Part shown: one piece after another, positions 6,279 through 13,840 of the stretch | How the letters are laid out: the number at the start of each line of letters is the position of its first letter | Numbering within the stretch: the stretch's first letter is position 1 | DNA from: a virus | Length of the DNA stretch: 64,000 bases | Reading direction: 5' to 3' (one strand) | IMG/VR virus record: IMGVR_UViG_3300008110_004617 | Span: 1 to 64,000 of that record | Notes under the pieces: model-generated | The model's input: only the letters and a program-made list of their open reading frames with translations | Told to the model about the DNA's origin: nothing | Database searches by the model: none | Position numbers and translations under genes: made by a program

Positions 6279-8094
6279 TAGAAGCGGTGCCGCCTCTGGA
6301 ATTAACATTTGTCTGACTGTTATTTGGTGCATTGATAATGATTGGTTTTGTAGCAGCCGCTTGAGTTTCAATAGCTGAAAGTTTTAGTCCCCAACTATCA
6401 TCAAAGTTATTTGCTAAGATTTGTCCAGCATCGGTATTTCTTGGAACGACAGCTTCTAGGCCGTGTAGAGTTGCACGAGTTCCTTCACCAAAGTTAACAA
6501 ACCCTCTCGTCCCAGTTCTCATCTGTGGCCCAGATCCAAAATCTTCTTGGAATTCTGGAGTAACAACATTTCTTCCGCTTCTTCTAGCATTTAACTCTCT
6601 AGGAGTGAGTTCTCTAGAAGTTTCATCTTCATCCCATGAAAATAAACTTCCAAGCCAATCGATTATAGAGTATACCTTTTCCATTATCCAATCTTGTAAC
6701 TTAAACGGCGGGCCTTCCGACTCGTCAAACCCGAATAGTCCTTTAACGAAGTTTATTGCCATATTCACTGGTGCAAATACGAAGTCCTGCAACTTACCGA
6801 GGGCACCAAAGAGAGTCATGTCTTCTTCTGTGAACGTGAAAAGATCCGTGACTACGCTCAATGCAGACGAAACTCCATCAAATATAGATCCTATAACCTG
6901 CTTAAATATATCAGTAAAGCTAAACGAATCTAGAACTTCCGCTGCTTTTTCAAATCCTAGAGCTCCAGCAACCCACGAAACGACGTTCTTTAACAGATCC
7001 AACGGGGCTGCAATTAGCGACGTGAAGAACCCAGAAAGCGCACCCTCAAAGGCACCGAGTATACCACCTTCTGCGTAACCATCTATTGCACCCTTAATCG
7101 TTTCAAACGCTGTCATAATGATTGCGATCGGGGCAAATATCTTTCCCACAACGCCAGCTATCTTTCCAATCTGCGATCCTAGAGATCCAAACCATCCTGT
7201 TATTGACTTAAAAATACCAGCTATTTTTCCAGGCCCACCACGAGGACCGGCCAATTCCTTTAAAGTAGTGAGAGCGGTTCTAAACGGTTCAATAAGAATA
7301 TCTATTGTCTTTCCAACGGATGATATTAAAGCTGCAAATTTTGAACCAGAACCACCGGCCGAACCGGCAGGAAACAAACCCTTTATACTCTTAATGAAAT
7401 TATTAAACGCGTCATCTACTGCAACTCTTACAACCCCGGCCCTAACCTTAAAGTCGTCAACTATTGACTTAAACCCAGCCGCTATCGAAGATATTCTAGA
7501 AGATAAGCTTACTTTAAAATCGTCGAATATCTTTACTAAACCCGGGGCGAATGCTTTAAAGTAAGTTTTTATTGCTGTTAGTTGCCCTTTGATTAGACCG
7601 ATCGTTGCCCCAACACTTAGAGCAAGAGCCGCAGCCCCGACCGCAAGTGCTGCAAATTTACCTAGAATATTTTTACCAAAGAGTGCAGCCAATCCACCTA
7701 ACAAGCCAGCAAGAGTGTTATCAGATTGAGGCTGCGGGGCGGGTGGTGGGGTGGGGGTCGGCTGTTCTGGAGTTTGGTTTTCTCTACTACTTCTATCAGC
7801 AGCGGCAAGTTTGTCTCTCTGTTCTGCTTTTTCAGCTTCGCTTACTTGCAGATTTAACATTGTTTCCAATATTCCGGTCTGTTGTTTTATTTGATCATAC
7901 GTAGACGACAATATCTTAGTCTGTGCTTCAATTTGATCATATACAGATACCATAATAGATTTAAAAATTCCAGCCTCAGATGACGCAGATCTGCTAGCGC
8001 TAGGCTTCAAAATAGATTCTAATATCCCAGTCTGTTCTTTAACATGGTTATCTACAGATTCCATTAATTGAGCTAGGTCGTTTACGTCCGCCAT
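6208..8094 (-). CDS. Tape-measure / baseplate hub protein (gp29-like)
   Basis: A 628-aa protein with an N-terminal region of repeated helical units (KEQTGILESIL, EAQTKILSSTY, KQQTGILETML), a charged Pro/Gln-rich linker (about 105-130), then long Ala/Gly-rich hydrophobic segments (LAALFGKNILGKFAALAVGAA..., AEGGILGAFEGALSGFFTSLIAAPLDLL) typical of tape measures, and a late FVNFGEGTRATLHGLEAVVPRNT motif often found near tape-measure C-termini. In T4 this role is filled by gp29. It directly follows the gp26/chaperone genes, the usual position for a tape measure. It overlaps hsp20 convergently at its 3' end. Confidence 0.75.
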   Translation of the reverse strand: MADVNDLAQLMESVDNHVKEQTGILESILKPSASRSASSEAGIFKSIMVSVYDQIEAQTKILSSTYDQIKQQTGILETMLNLQVSEAEKAEQRDKLAAADRSSRENQTPEQPTPTPPPAPQPQSDNTLAGLLGGLAALFGKNILGKFAALAVGAAALALSVGATIGLIKGQLTAIKTYFKAFAPGLVKIFDDFKVSLSSRISSIAAGFKSIVDDFKVRAGVVRVAVDDAFNNFIKSIKGLFPAGSAGGSGSKFAALISSVGKTIDILIEPFRTALTTLKELAGPRGGPGKIAGIFKSITGWFGSLGSQIGKIAGVVGKIFAPIAIIMTAFETIKGAIDGYAEGGILGAFEGALSGFFTSLIAAPLDLLKNVVSWVAGALGFEKAAEVLDSFSFTDIFKQVIGSIFDGVSSALSVVTDLFTFTEEDMTLFGALGKLQDFVFAPVNMAINFVKGLFGFDESEGPPFKLQDWIMEKVYSIIDWLGSLFSWDEDETSRELTPRELNARRSGRNVVTPEFQEDFGSGPQMRTGTRGFVNFGEGTRATLHGLEAVVPRNTDAGQILANNFDDSWGLKLSAIETQAAATKPIIINAPNNSQTNVNSRGGTASTIINSFGASRSDLDALSRPAGAN

Positions 8095-8096
8095 TT

Positions 8097-8264
8097 TTAG
8101 TTCCTGCTTTCCTCTTGTTTCTTAACAAATTCGACCAGCAAGTCGAAATAAAGATCTCTTTCATAAGGCATCATATTTTCAATTTCTGTTATTGAATACT
8201 TGTGGTGTTGAGCCATTCCGAATATTTTTTGGTAATACATATAGAGATTTGTATGACTCAACAT
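8097..8264 (-). CDS. Small tail-assembly protein, overlapping gp26 in the -1 frame
   Basis: A 55-aa ORF whose ATG overlaps the gp26 stop (TGATG) and which ends 2 nt before the tape-measure ATG. The sequence SITEIENMMPYERDLYFDLLVEFVKKQEE resembles the short second chaperone piece found before tape measures in many tailed phages. It is in the -1 frame relative to gp26, downstream of a T7 run (A7 at 8270-8276 on the + strand), so it may be made both alone and as an extension of gp26. T4 needs gp51 for hub assembly and this ORF might be a reduced counterpart, but no direct similarity is claimed. Confidence 0.7.
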   Translation of the reverse strand: MLSHTNLYMYYQKIFGMAQHHKYSITEIENMMPYERDLYFDLLVEFVKKQEESRN

Positions 8265-8965
8265 CAGATAAAAAAAGATTGAATTCCTTCTACAACAAAT
8301 GTCTTTTTGTCACCGTTGGAATTTACGTATGGTATTTCATGACGAACCTTTGGAATAGTGTCAAAGAATTCTTTCATCTGTTTCACTACGTCACTGTGAA
8401 GGCTCTCAACGAAATCATCAACTTCTTTCTTTGAAAAGTCTTTAAAGTTATACACCGTGTCCTCAGACGCGAGCTTATCCATGCAAGAAATTAGAATCTC
8501 AAATGAAGAGTTTGTGGTTATCTCTTCTTCATTTAACATACCTTTAAACATGCTTATAGAAGGATACTTTAAAAATAATGTATATGTATCATCTATCTTA
8601 ATTCTATTAACGTGTCTTTCATCTTTAATCACTTTAACATTTGAAATTTCCATCGAAAGCTTAATCTTTTCTTTCGTATCAGGATCTTCTATCTCAAATT
8701 TTATTTCGTTATCTACGGACTTTGATCTAAGGTTAATGAGAATATATTCTAAGTCAAAAACTGCAAGATCTTCTGCATCAAAATCAATAAGGCAATTATT
8801 CACGATCTGATTTACCGCATTCATCATTTGTGTACTATCTTTTGCTTCTTGGGCAGTTAACAGTATCTTTTCTTCTTTTACCGTAAATGGTCTAAACTTA
8901 ACTATCTTGTCATTAGAAGGAAGTCTCAACTCATATATCGGTAGATCAATCTTAGGTAGTGCCAT
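8264..8965 (-). CDS. 26: Baseplate hub assembly protein gp26
   Basis: A 233-aa protein of the T4 gp26 family (T4: 208 aa): MALPKIDLPIYELRLPSNDKIVKFRPFTVKEEKILL is the characteristic N-terminus, followed by NCLIDFDAEDLAVFDLEYILINLRSKSV. In T4, gp26 is needed for hub assembly. The last sense codons are TCT TTT TTT ATC before TGA, which forms a T TTT TTT slippery heptamer in frame; a -1 slip would continue into the 55-codon ORF and give a 289-aa fusion. Position just upstream of the tape measure supports a tail-assembly chaperone role. Confidence 0.88.
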   Translation of the reverse strand: MALPKIDLPIYELRLPSNDKIVKFRPFTVKEEKILLTAQEAKDSTQMMNAVNQIVNNCLIDFDAEDLAVFDLEYILINLRSKSVDNEIKFEIEDPDTKEKIKLSMEISNVKVIKDERHVNRIKIDDTYTLFLKYPSISMFKGMLNEEEITTNSSFEILISCMDKLASEDTVYNFKDFSKKEVDDFVESLHSDVVKQMKEFFDTIPKVRHEIPYVNSNGDKKTFVVEGIQSFFI

Positions 8966-8980
8966 TCTATAGTCTCCTTA

Positions 8981-9778
8981 TTATTTAAAAATATTCCCAA
9001 TTGTGTTCAAACCAGTTTTTATTTGAGAGAACCCATTGTTAAAGTTATTCAATCCCGTATTAAATCTTGTGAGAGCGTTAACTGCATCCTGAATTGATGT
9101 TGGTAGTCTTCCTTGGTTGATTAACTGACCAGACGTTCCAATTCTGTTTATTAACTCAAGGTATCCAGTCCCTCTCGTGTCTCTCTGCGTGTATGTTCCT
9201 TTTTTGAATCCTGATACGCTAACTCTTGAGTATGCAAAATTCACAGTAGCAGTTGCGTAACTGTCGTTGTCAGACCAAGAAAGAGTTTCTCCAGATACTT
9301 CAGTAGGAAACGCGTCTTCTAAAACGTATTCATAGTAAATATCTTGAGAATCAGTACTATAGTTCTTAATTGTTATTCTGGTCGATATATCTCTTATATA
9401 CCCAAGTTCGTATGGTAACTGATCGTTAACTGATAAGTATCCGCCCCTAGTCGTATCAAAGTTAACTACGCTTTGCATCCACTGATGAAAGAAACTAATA
9501 ACCTGATGATCTGAATCTAGCATAAAAATTGCGTTTACTGGCGTAGGAACCATTTGAACCGGAATGGACTGTCTAATGCCAAAGCCGTTTGGATAATTAT
9601 CTGTAACGCTAACGTTTATGCCGGGCGCTTGAACCGCCTGACAAAAGAACGTTAGATCACGTAAAGCTATACCTCGTATAACTGGGGCATTCGCGATTTC
9701 AACCACAAATAAGTTCTTACGGGCAGCGCCGCCGTACTTATTCATTGTGCCTTTAAATTCGTTTATGTTAAATGGCAT
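8981..9778 (-). CDS. Tail tube-like baseplate protein (gp54/gp19 family)
   Basis: A 265-aa beta-rich protein: KNLFVVEIANAP, LTFFCQAVQAPGINVSV, GIRQSIPVQMVPTP and YYEYVLEDAFPTEVSGETLSW follow the T4 tube fold pattern shared by gp19 and the tube initiator gp54. The position beside gp26 and the tape measure favours the baseplate paralogue (gp54-like) over the main tube protein, which usually sits beside the sheath gene gp18. The C-terminal 70 residues are Asn/Gly/Thr-rich. Its ATG overlaps the upstream gene's stop. Confidence 0.65.
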   Translation of the reverse strand: MPFNINEFKGTMNKYGGAARKNLFVVEIANAPVIRGIALRDLTFFCQAVQAPGINVSVTDNYPNGFGIRQSIPVQMVPTPVNAIFMLDSDHQVISFFHQWMQSVVNFDTTRGGYLSVNDQLPYELGYIRDISTRITIKNYSTDSQDIYYEYVLEDAFPTEVSGETLSWSDNDSYATATVNFAYSRVSVSGFKKGTYTQRDTRGTGYLELINRIGTSGQLINQGRLPTSIQDAVNALTRFNTGLNNFNNGFSQIKTGLNTIGNIFK

Positions 9779-10395
9779 TATCGCCCGCCTCTTATGATCT
9801 TTCTTGAGTCTTCCCAGACTTTACTCTTACTTGCGCCAACGAAGTTTTCTGTTGGCAAGAAAAGTGCTACGTCCCACTCTGATGGATTTATGTACACAAG
9901 CCTAGTCCTTACTTGTGATGCTAGATAGTGTTTCACGGTTGGTCTAAATTCCTTGTATTGAGATGCACCGTTCAATAGACTATATGACGCCCTTAATTTA
10001 GTAGTTTCATCAAACTTATCATTCGATGCAACATTATATAAAGCATCCATTAATTTTGCTCTTTGTGTGAGTGGCAAGTAGTGAAAGTTAATACCAAGAA
10101 AGCCACCCTTTGCTCTATTTATCGGGAATATAAGAGGAAACCTATCATAGTAAGGAAGCGTATCTTTATGTTTTGGATCGTACACAAACATATACATATG
10201 GCCGATACGAAATCTATTCTCATAACGATCAGTTCCCATTTCACGTATGAACTTGAGTTCCTTGTCTTTAAACTCAGATTTCGCAATACCGTTTGCTTGG
10301 TCTCGGTACCAATCACGCGCGGCCTTTGTTCTCGCTGGCACCTGCCCAGAACGAATTCCCTTTAGGAGAAGATCGTCAAAAACCTTTGCTACCAT
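9778..10395 (-). CDS. Conserved phage protein between gp4 and the tube-like gene
   Basis: A 205-aa protein with a basic N-terminal region (ARTKAARDWYRDQA) and a conserved-looking core HMYMFVYDPKHKDTLPYYDRFPLIFPI and GFLGINFHYLPLTQRAKLM. The core resembles a widespread phage structural/assembly family, but I cannot name it securely. The T4 order suggests comparison with gp2 (DNA end protector), which lies near gp4 there, but sequence evidence is insufficient. It starts 2 nt after the gp4 stop. Confidence 0.6.
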   Translation of the reverse strand: MVAKVFDDLLLKGIRSGQVPARTKAARDWYRDQANGIAKSEFKDKELKFIREMGTDRYENRFRIGHMYMFVYDPKHKDTLPYYDRFPLIFPINRAKGGFLGINFHYLPLTQRAKLMDALYNVASNDKFDETTKLRASYSLLNGASQYKEFRPTVKHYLASQVRTRLVYINPSEWDVALFLPTENFVGASKSKVWEDSRKIIRGGR

Positions 10396-10396
10396 A

Positions 10397-10855
10397 TTAC
10401 TTAATTCCTAGGTGATCTTCGGTTATAACTTGAAACTGCCAACCCTTTTCGGCGCAGAACTTTTTTGCTGCAATCCATTTTGCTTCGTTTACTCCGTAGG
10501 TCTTCACTTCGTTAATATACCTTCTTGAAACTCTACCGGATGGAGTAGCATTCTTCTTTCTTATATCCGGTGGCTTGGTTTGAGCCTTAGGTTTTATCTC
10601 TATCATAATAGTCTCGGTAACACCCTCAGCAGTCTTTTTCTTTAGAACCACGTCTGGAAAGTAACGATGCATTCTTCCATCTATAGGAGATAAGTATGGA
10701 ACTATGTACTCTTCAGAAGCCCACCATAATACATCTGGGTGATCATCTAGATGACGAAAGAACTTAAACTCCCAAAGAGAACGATAGGTGATTTTAGTTG
10801 GATCGCCATTATACTTCTCTGGATGTTTTGGTCTAAATCGGCCTTTGTAAGACAT
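10397..10855 (-). CDS. 4: Head completion protein gp4 (gp50)
   Basis: A 152-aa protein close in length to T4 gp4 (150 aa). TYRSLWEFKFFRHLDDHPDVLWWASEEYIVPY, then HRYFPDVVLK and ETIMIEIKPKAQ show the TnsA/PD-(D/E)xK-like core (E...D-x(n)-E-x-K). gp4 acts in head completion before tail joining. It is the first gene of the leftward late operon, 18 nt downstream of the divergent promoter region. Confidence 0.87.
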   Translation of the reverse strand: MSYKGRFRPKHPEKYNGDPTKITYRSLWEFKFFRHLDDHPDVLWWASEEYIVPYLSPIDGRMHRYFPDVVLKKKTAEGVTETIMIEIKPKAQTKPPDIRKKNATPSGRVSRRYINEVKTYGVNEAKWIAAKKFCAEKGWQFQVITEDHLGIK

Positions 10856-10871
10856 GTCTTTCCGTTTTCAA

Positions 10872-10879
10872 TATAAATA
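10872..10879 (+). promoter_or_regulatory. T4-type late promoter octamer, rightward (baseplate operon)
   Basis: Exact TATAAATA, 39 nt before the gp48 start, in the 62-nt gap between divergent operons. Confidence 0.75.
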
Positions 10880-10896
10880 GAATCAATCTCATATCC

Positions 10897-10904
10897 TATT
10901 TATA
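10897..10904 (-). promoter_or_regulatory. T4-type late promoter octamer, leftward (gp4-tape measure operon)
   Basis: TATTTATA on the + strand, i.e. TATAAATA on the - strand, 42 nt before the gp4 start. It faces the rightward octamer 17 nt away, so the two start points nearly coincide. Confidence 0.75.
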
Positions 10905-10917
10905 AAGGAAACTTGCG

Positions 10918-11862
10918 TTGCCCCCACCAAACTCGCCTCAGGCTGCCGTTAGAGGTAGCAAAGGTTCGAAAATAGTTCAGAGCCTGCGTTTCCCTATTCA
11001 TAACCAGGGCGCGCATAGAATGTTGATGGTGTTCAATTCATATAAGTATGTTTCGCCAGGTCAACGTGGATTAAATAAGATAGATAATTTAGGAAGAGAC
11101 AGTCGTAGAGGACAGATTCCAGACGGAAAGACTGTCATTGAATTACCACTGCCAGCGAATCTAGAGGATGCATACAACGTTCGTGTCCAAGGATACGACG
11201 CTGAACTGTCCGGTGCTCTCATTGCTGGTGCAGCTTCACAATTTGCTGGTGCTGGCGACCTAAGTACTGGAAATATATTAAACGCACTCGGTGGCGCCCT
11301 GAGCGGAACTGGATTAGATCCTGCGTCTATTATGTCTTCGGACATAGGTGACATATCCAGAAACGTTGCGTTTCTAGGAAGAAGAAATCTGCCATCAAAT
11401 GCAGGCAGAGCTGTTGATACTGGTTTAGGAAACGTCATCAATCCGAAGACATCACTCTATTTCGATGGAGTTAACCTAAAGCAGCTTGCATTTAACTGGA
11501 CTCTCGCTCCACAAGACTCACAAGAGTCCGATGTGATAAGAGATATAACAAATGCCATTAAAAGAAATATGCTTCCTTCTTATGGAAACGCTGTTGGGTT
11601 TACACAGGCGCTCTTAAACTATCCTAGCACAGTTGACATATTCTTATTAGGTGTTGATCAGCAATACTATATGTACTTCAAGACTTGTATGGTTCAAGGG
11701 TTCACTGTAAACTACACTCCGAACGGGTTGGCAGTTGTAAAGGGAGGTAAGCCAGCAATTGTCGGCATTGGTATGACACTTGTAGAAGCTGACATTCACA
11801 CATCAGAAGATTACGGTGGATCTAGCACAGTTAACCCTGGCTTAGTCGAGGATAGAAGATAA
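10918..11862 (+). CDS. 48: Baseplate tail tube cap gp48
   Basis: A 314-aa protein at the head of the baseplate operon. TVIELPLPANLEDAYNVRVQGYDAEL, an Ala/Gly-rich middle and NPKTSLYFDGVNLKQLAFNWTLAPQDSQES...LPSYG fit gp48, which caps the hub and starts the tail tube (T4: 364 aa). The start is an unusual TTG at 10918: no in-frame ATG precedes the conserved region and AAGGAA (10905-10910) is 7 nt upstream. It joins gp53 without a gap. Confidence 0.85.
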   Translation: MPPPNSPQAAVRGSKGSKIVQSLRFPIHNQGAHRMLMVFNSYKYVSPGQRGLNKIDNLGRDSRRGQIPDGKTVIELPLPANLEDAYNVRVQGYDAELSGALIAGAASQFAGAGDLSTGNILNALGGALSGTGLDPASIMSSDIGDISRNVAFLGRRNLPSNAGRAVDTGLGNVINPKTSLYFDGVNLKQLAFNWTLAPQDSQESDVIRDITNAIKRNMLPSYGNAVGFTQALLNYPSTVDIFLLGVDQQYYMYFKTCMVQGFTVNYTPNGLAVVKGGKPAIVGIGMTLVEADIHTSEDYGGSSTVNPGLVEDRR

Positions 11863-12246
11863 ATGAGCGGCGAATATTTCGAAAAGCTACCAGAGATAAG
11901 ATATAACAATGTTCTTGTAAGAGATATTACAAGAAGAGTAAACTTTCTTAAACAGTCGATAGAGAATCCATACTCGTTTCTTCCTTATACGATAGAAGAA
12001 GGTGATCGCGCAGAAGATATTGCATATCATTATTACGGCGATCCAAACTATGCATGGCTCGTATATCTTGCAAACAACATCATAGATCCGTATAACGAAT
12101 GGCCCATGGATGAAGACACCTTTCATAGATACCTAATAGATAAGTATCAGGCTCAGTCCGGAGGAAGAAAAGGTTGGGATGTGGTAGACTGGACTAGAGA
12201 TAGTTCTAGAGACGACAATATAATTTACTACTATAAAGAACTATAG
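11863..12246 (+). CDS. 53: Baseplate wedge protein gp53
   Basis: A 127-aa protein matching the N-terminal LysM-like core of gp53: YSFLPYTIEEGDRAEDIAYHYYGDPNYAWLVYLANNIIDPYNEWP is diagnostic. It starts immediately after the gp48 stop. T4 gp53 (196 aa) is longer. It clamps neighbouring wedges around the hub. Confidence 0.9.
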   Translation: MSGEYFEKLPEIRYNNVLVRDITRRVNFLKQSIENPYSFLPYTIEEGDRAEDIAYHYYGDPNYAWLVYLANNIIDPYNEWPMDEDTFHRYLIDKYQAQSGGRKGWDVVDWTRDSSRDDNIIYYYKEL

Positions 12247-12305
12247 CATAAATTCATATATCTTAATCTAACCATAAACAAAACGTACTTCGCTAAAGGA
12301 ATAAC

Positions 12306-12557
12306 ATGGCAACCGATATCATAAAGATAGCACCAAATAGTTTTAAAACTATCTTTCTTCGTAAGGAAGATAGATTAATACTAAGAACCGAAGCTGGGAG
12401 ACGAATTGTACTTCAGCGTATCGTACCAGAACAATGGAAAGCATACCGTATATACGAGTATGAACAAGTTTTAAACGATAACAAAAGAAATATACAACTA
12501 ATAGATCGCACTTATCTATCTCAAATAGAAAAAGAATTGGAAGATAAGCTAAGATGA
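12306..12557 (+). CDS. Small protein upstream of gp27
   Basis: An 83-aa charged protein (ATDIIKIAPNSFKTIFLRKE..., then a helical tail NIQLIDRTYLSQIEKELEDKL). Its stop overlaps the gp27 start (ATGA), so it is translated with the hub genes. Not recognised; a baseplate accessory role is suggested by context only. Confidence 0.6.
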   Translation: MATDIIKIAPNSFKTIFLRKEDRLILRTEAGRRIVLQRIVPEQWKAYRIYEYEQVLNDNKRNIQLIDRTYLSQIEKELEDKLR

Positions 12558-13840
12558 ATGGATTTGTTTTACCTGGATACTATAGGCTTATCTCAGCGGT
12601 GATCACTCCGCTGAATGGAGACGGCATCGAGATACTCGGTTTAATTCCAGAGTTCTCGATCGAAGAGTCTCTAGATAAGGATAGCATTCGCGGTAGCGCA
12701 TTGGTGTATGACAACATTGGTTTACTTGAAGATCTTCCATTAAGAGGTGAAGAACTGCTTACAATTCAAATAGAAGATGCACTAAAGAATAGAGTAACAC
12801 ACGAATTCGCAATATACAAAATCACCGATGTTGAAATCAAGAAGACAAACGACGGATTGACTTATAAGATACACTTTATGTCAAAGTATTCTTTTGAAGC
12901 AATGTTTCGAAGAATTATAGAACCGTTCGACGATACTGTTTCAAACATCGTAGAAAACATTTTTAACAATTACTACCCAGGCTCAAAGCAACTTATTCTG
13001 GAATCTACGATCGGTTTATTTAGATGCGTTATTCCAAACTATACACCTATGCAAGCGATGAACTTTCTTGCAAATCGCGCCTATAGTCGAAAGAGCCCGT
13101 CCTGCTCGTTTCGTTTCTTTGAGACATCTGAAAACTATTACTTTGTTTCTGACGAGTATCTTATCAATCGTTTCCTTGAGAATAAAGAAGAAATCAAAGA
13201 ATTTACATTTAGTGATGCAGTAGATAAGTCTGGAACTGAGTTTCTTGCTCAGATGAAGAACCTTGTCGAGATAAGAAACTCTGATAGAGTCAATAGCGCA
13301 ATGGATTTGATTTCTGGCGCGTATCGTAGTAATGTAATAGAAATTGACTTAATAAAGAGACAAGTAACTCTCCCAGGTAGATCAAACAAATATGAATATG
13401 ATTATCAGAAAGCAAAAAAGAACTACATGTCTTCTTCTGGTAAAGGACAAGGTCAAGATACTCATACTGACGATTTCATAAACGGATATTTTACTCCAGA
13501 AAACGAGAGAAGATACATTGTTATTCGAGACTACGATGATTCTGGAACGAAGCAATTAAGAGGCGATCAGTTTATTCCAGAGATCGTCACTAACCGTTTG
13601 GCCTATCGTAACCACCTAAATCATACAGTCGTTTATGCAAAGGCGCATGGCCGCCTCGATCTTAGGGCTGGTGATATCATTAACATTAAGGTTCCTGAGT
13701 TTAAGATCTCTTCAAACCCCCGGCAGAATAGACAGCTATCCGGTTACTATATGATAAATGATCTGACGCATGTGTTCAATAAAGACATACATCAGACCGA
13801 TATGAAACTTGTTAAGTATGATTGGAGTACAAGAGAATGA
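12554..13840 (+). CDS. 27: Baseplate hub protein gp27
   Basis: A 428-aa protein that fits gp27 (T4: 391 aa): the RGSALVYDNIGLLEDLPLRGEELLTIQIED region is the tube-like domain of hub proteins, and the C-terminal part (LDLRAGDIINIKVPEF...SGYYMINDLTHVF) is the typical late-control/VgrG N-terminal-like end. gp27 forms the trimeric torus joining the tube to the gp5 spike. It overlaps gp5 by 4 nt (ATGA), the same gp27-gp5 partnership as in the particle. Confidence 0.88.
   Translation: MNGFVLPGYYRLISAVITPLNGDGIEILGLIPEFSIEESLDKDSIRGSALVYDNIGLLEDLPLRGEELLTIQIEDALKNRVTHEFAIYKITDVEIKKTNDGLTYKIHFMSKYSFEAMFRRIIEPFDDTVSNIVENIFNNYYPGSKQLILESTIGLFRCVIPNYTPMQAMNFLANRAYSRKSPSCSFRFFETSENYYFVSDEYLINRFLENKEEIKEFTFSDAVDKSGTEFLAQMKNLVEIRNSDRVNSAMDLISGAYRSNVIEIDLIKRQVTLPGRSNKYEYDYQKAKKNYMSSSGKGQGQDTHTDDFINGYFTPENERRYIVIRDYDDSGTKQLRGDQFIPEIVTNRLAYRNHLNHTVVYAKAHGRLDLRAGDIINIKVPEFKISSNPRQNRQLSGYYMINDLTHVFNKDIHQTDMKLVKYDWSTRE

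Noticed and set aside
7605-7904. Plus-strand frames opposite the tape-measure gene (also 6605-7078 and 7118-7564)
   Set aside because: Antisense to a clear coding gene with family features; no supporting start sites or motifs.
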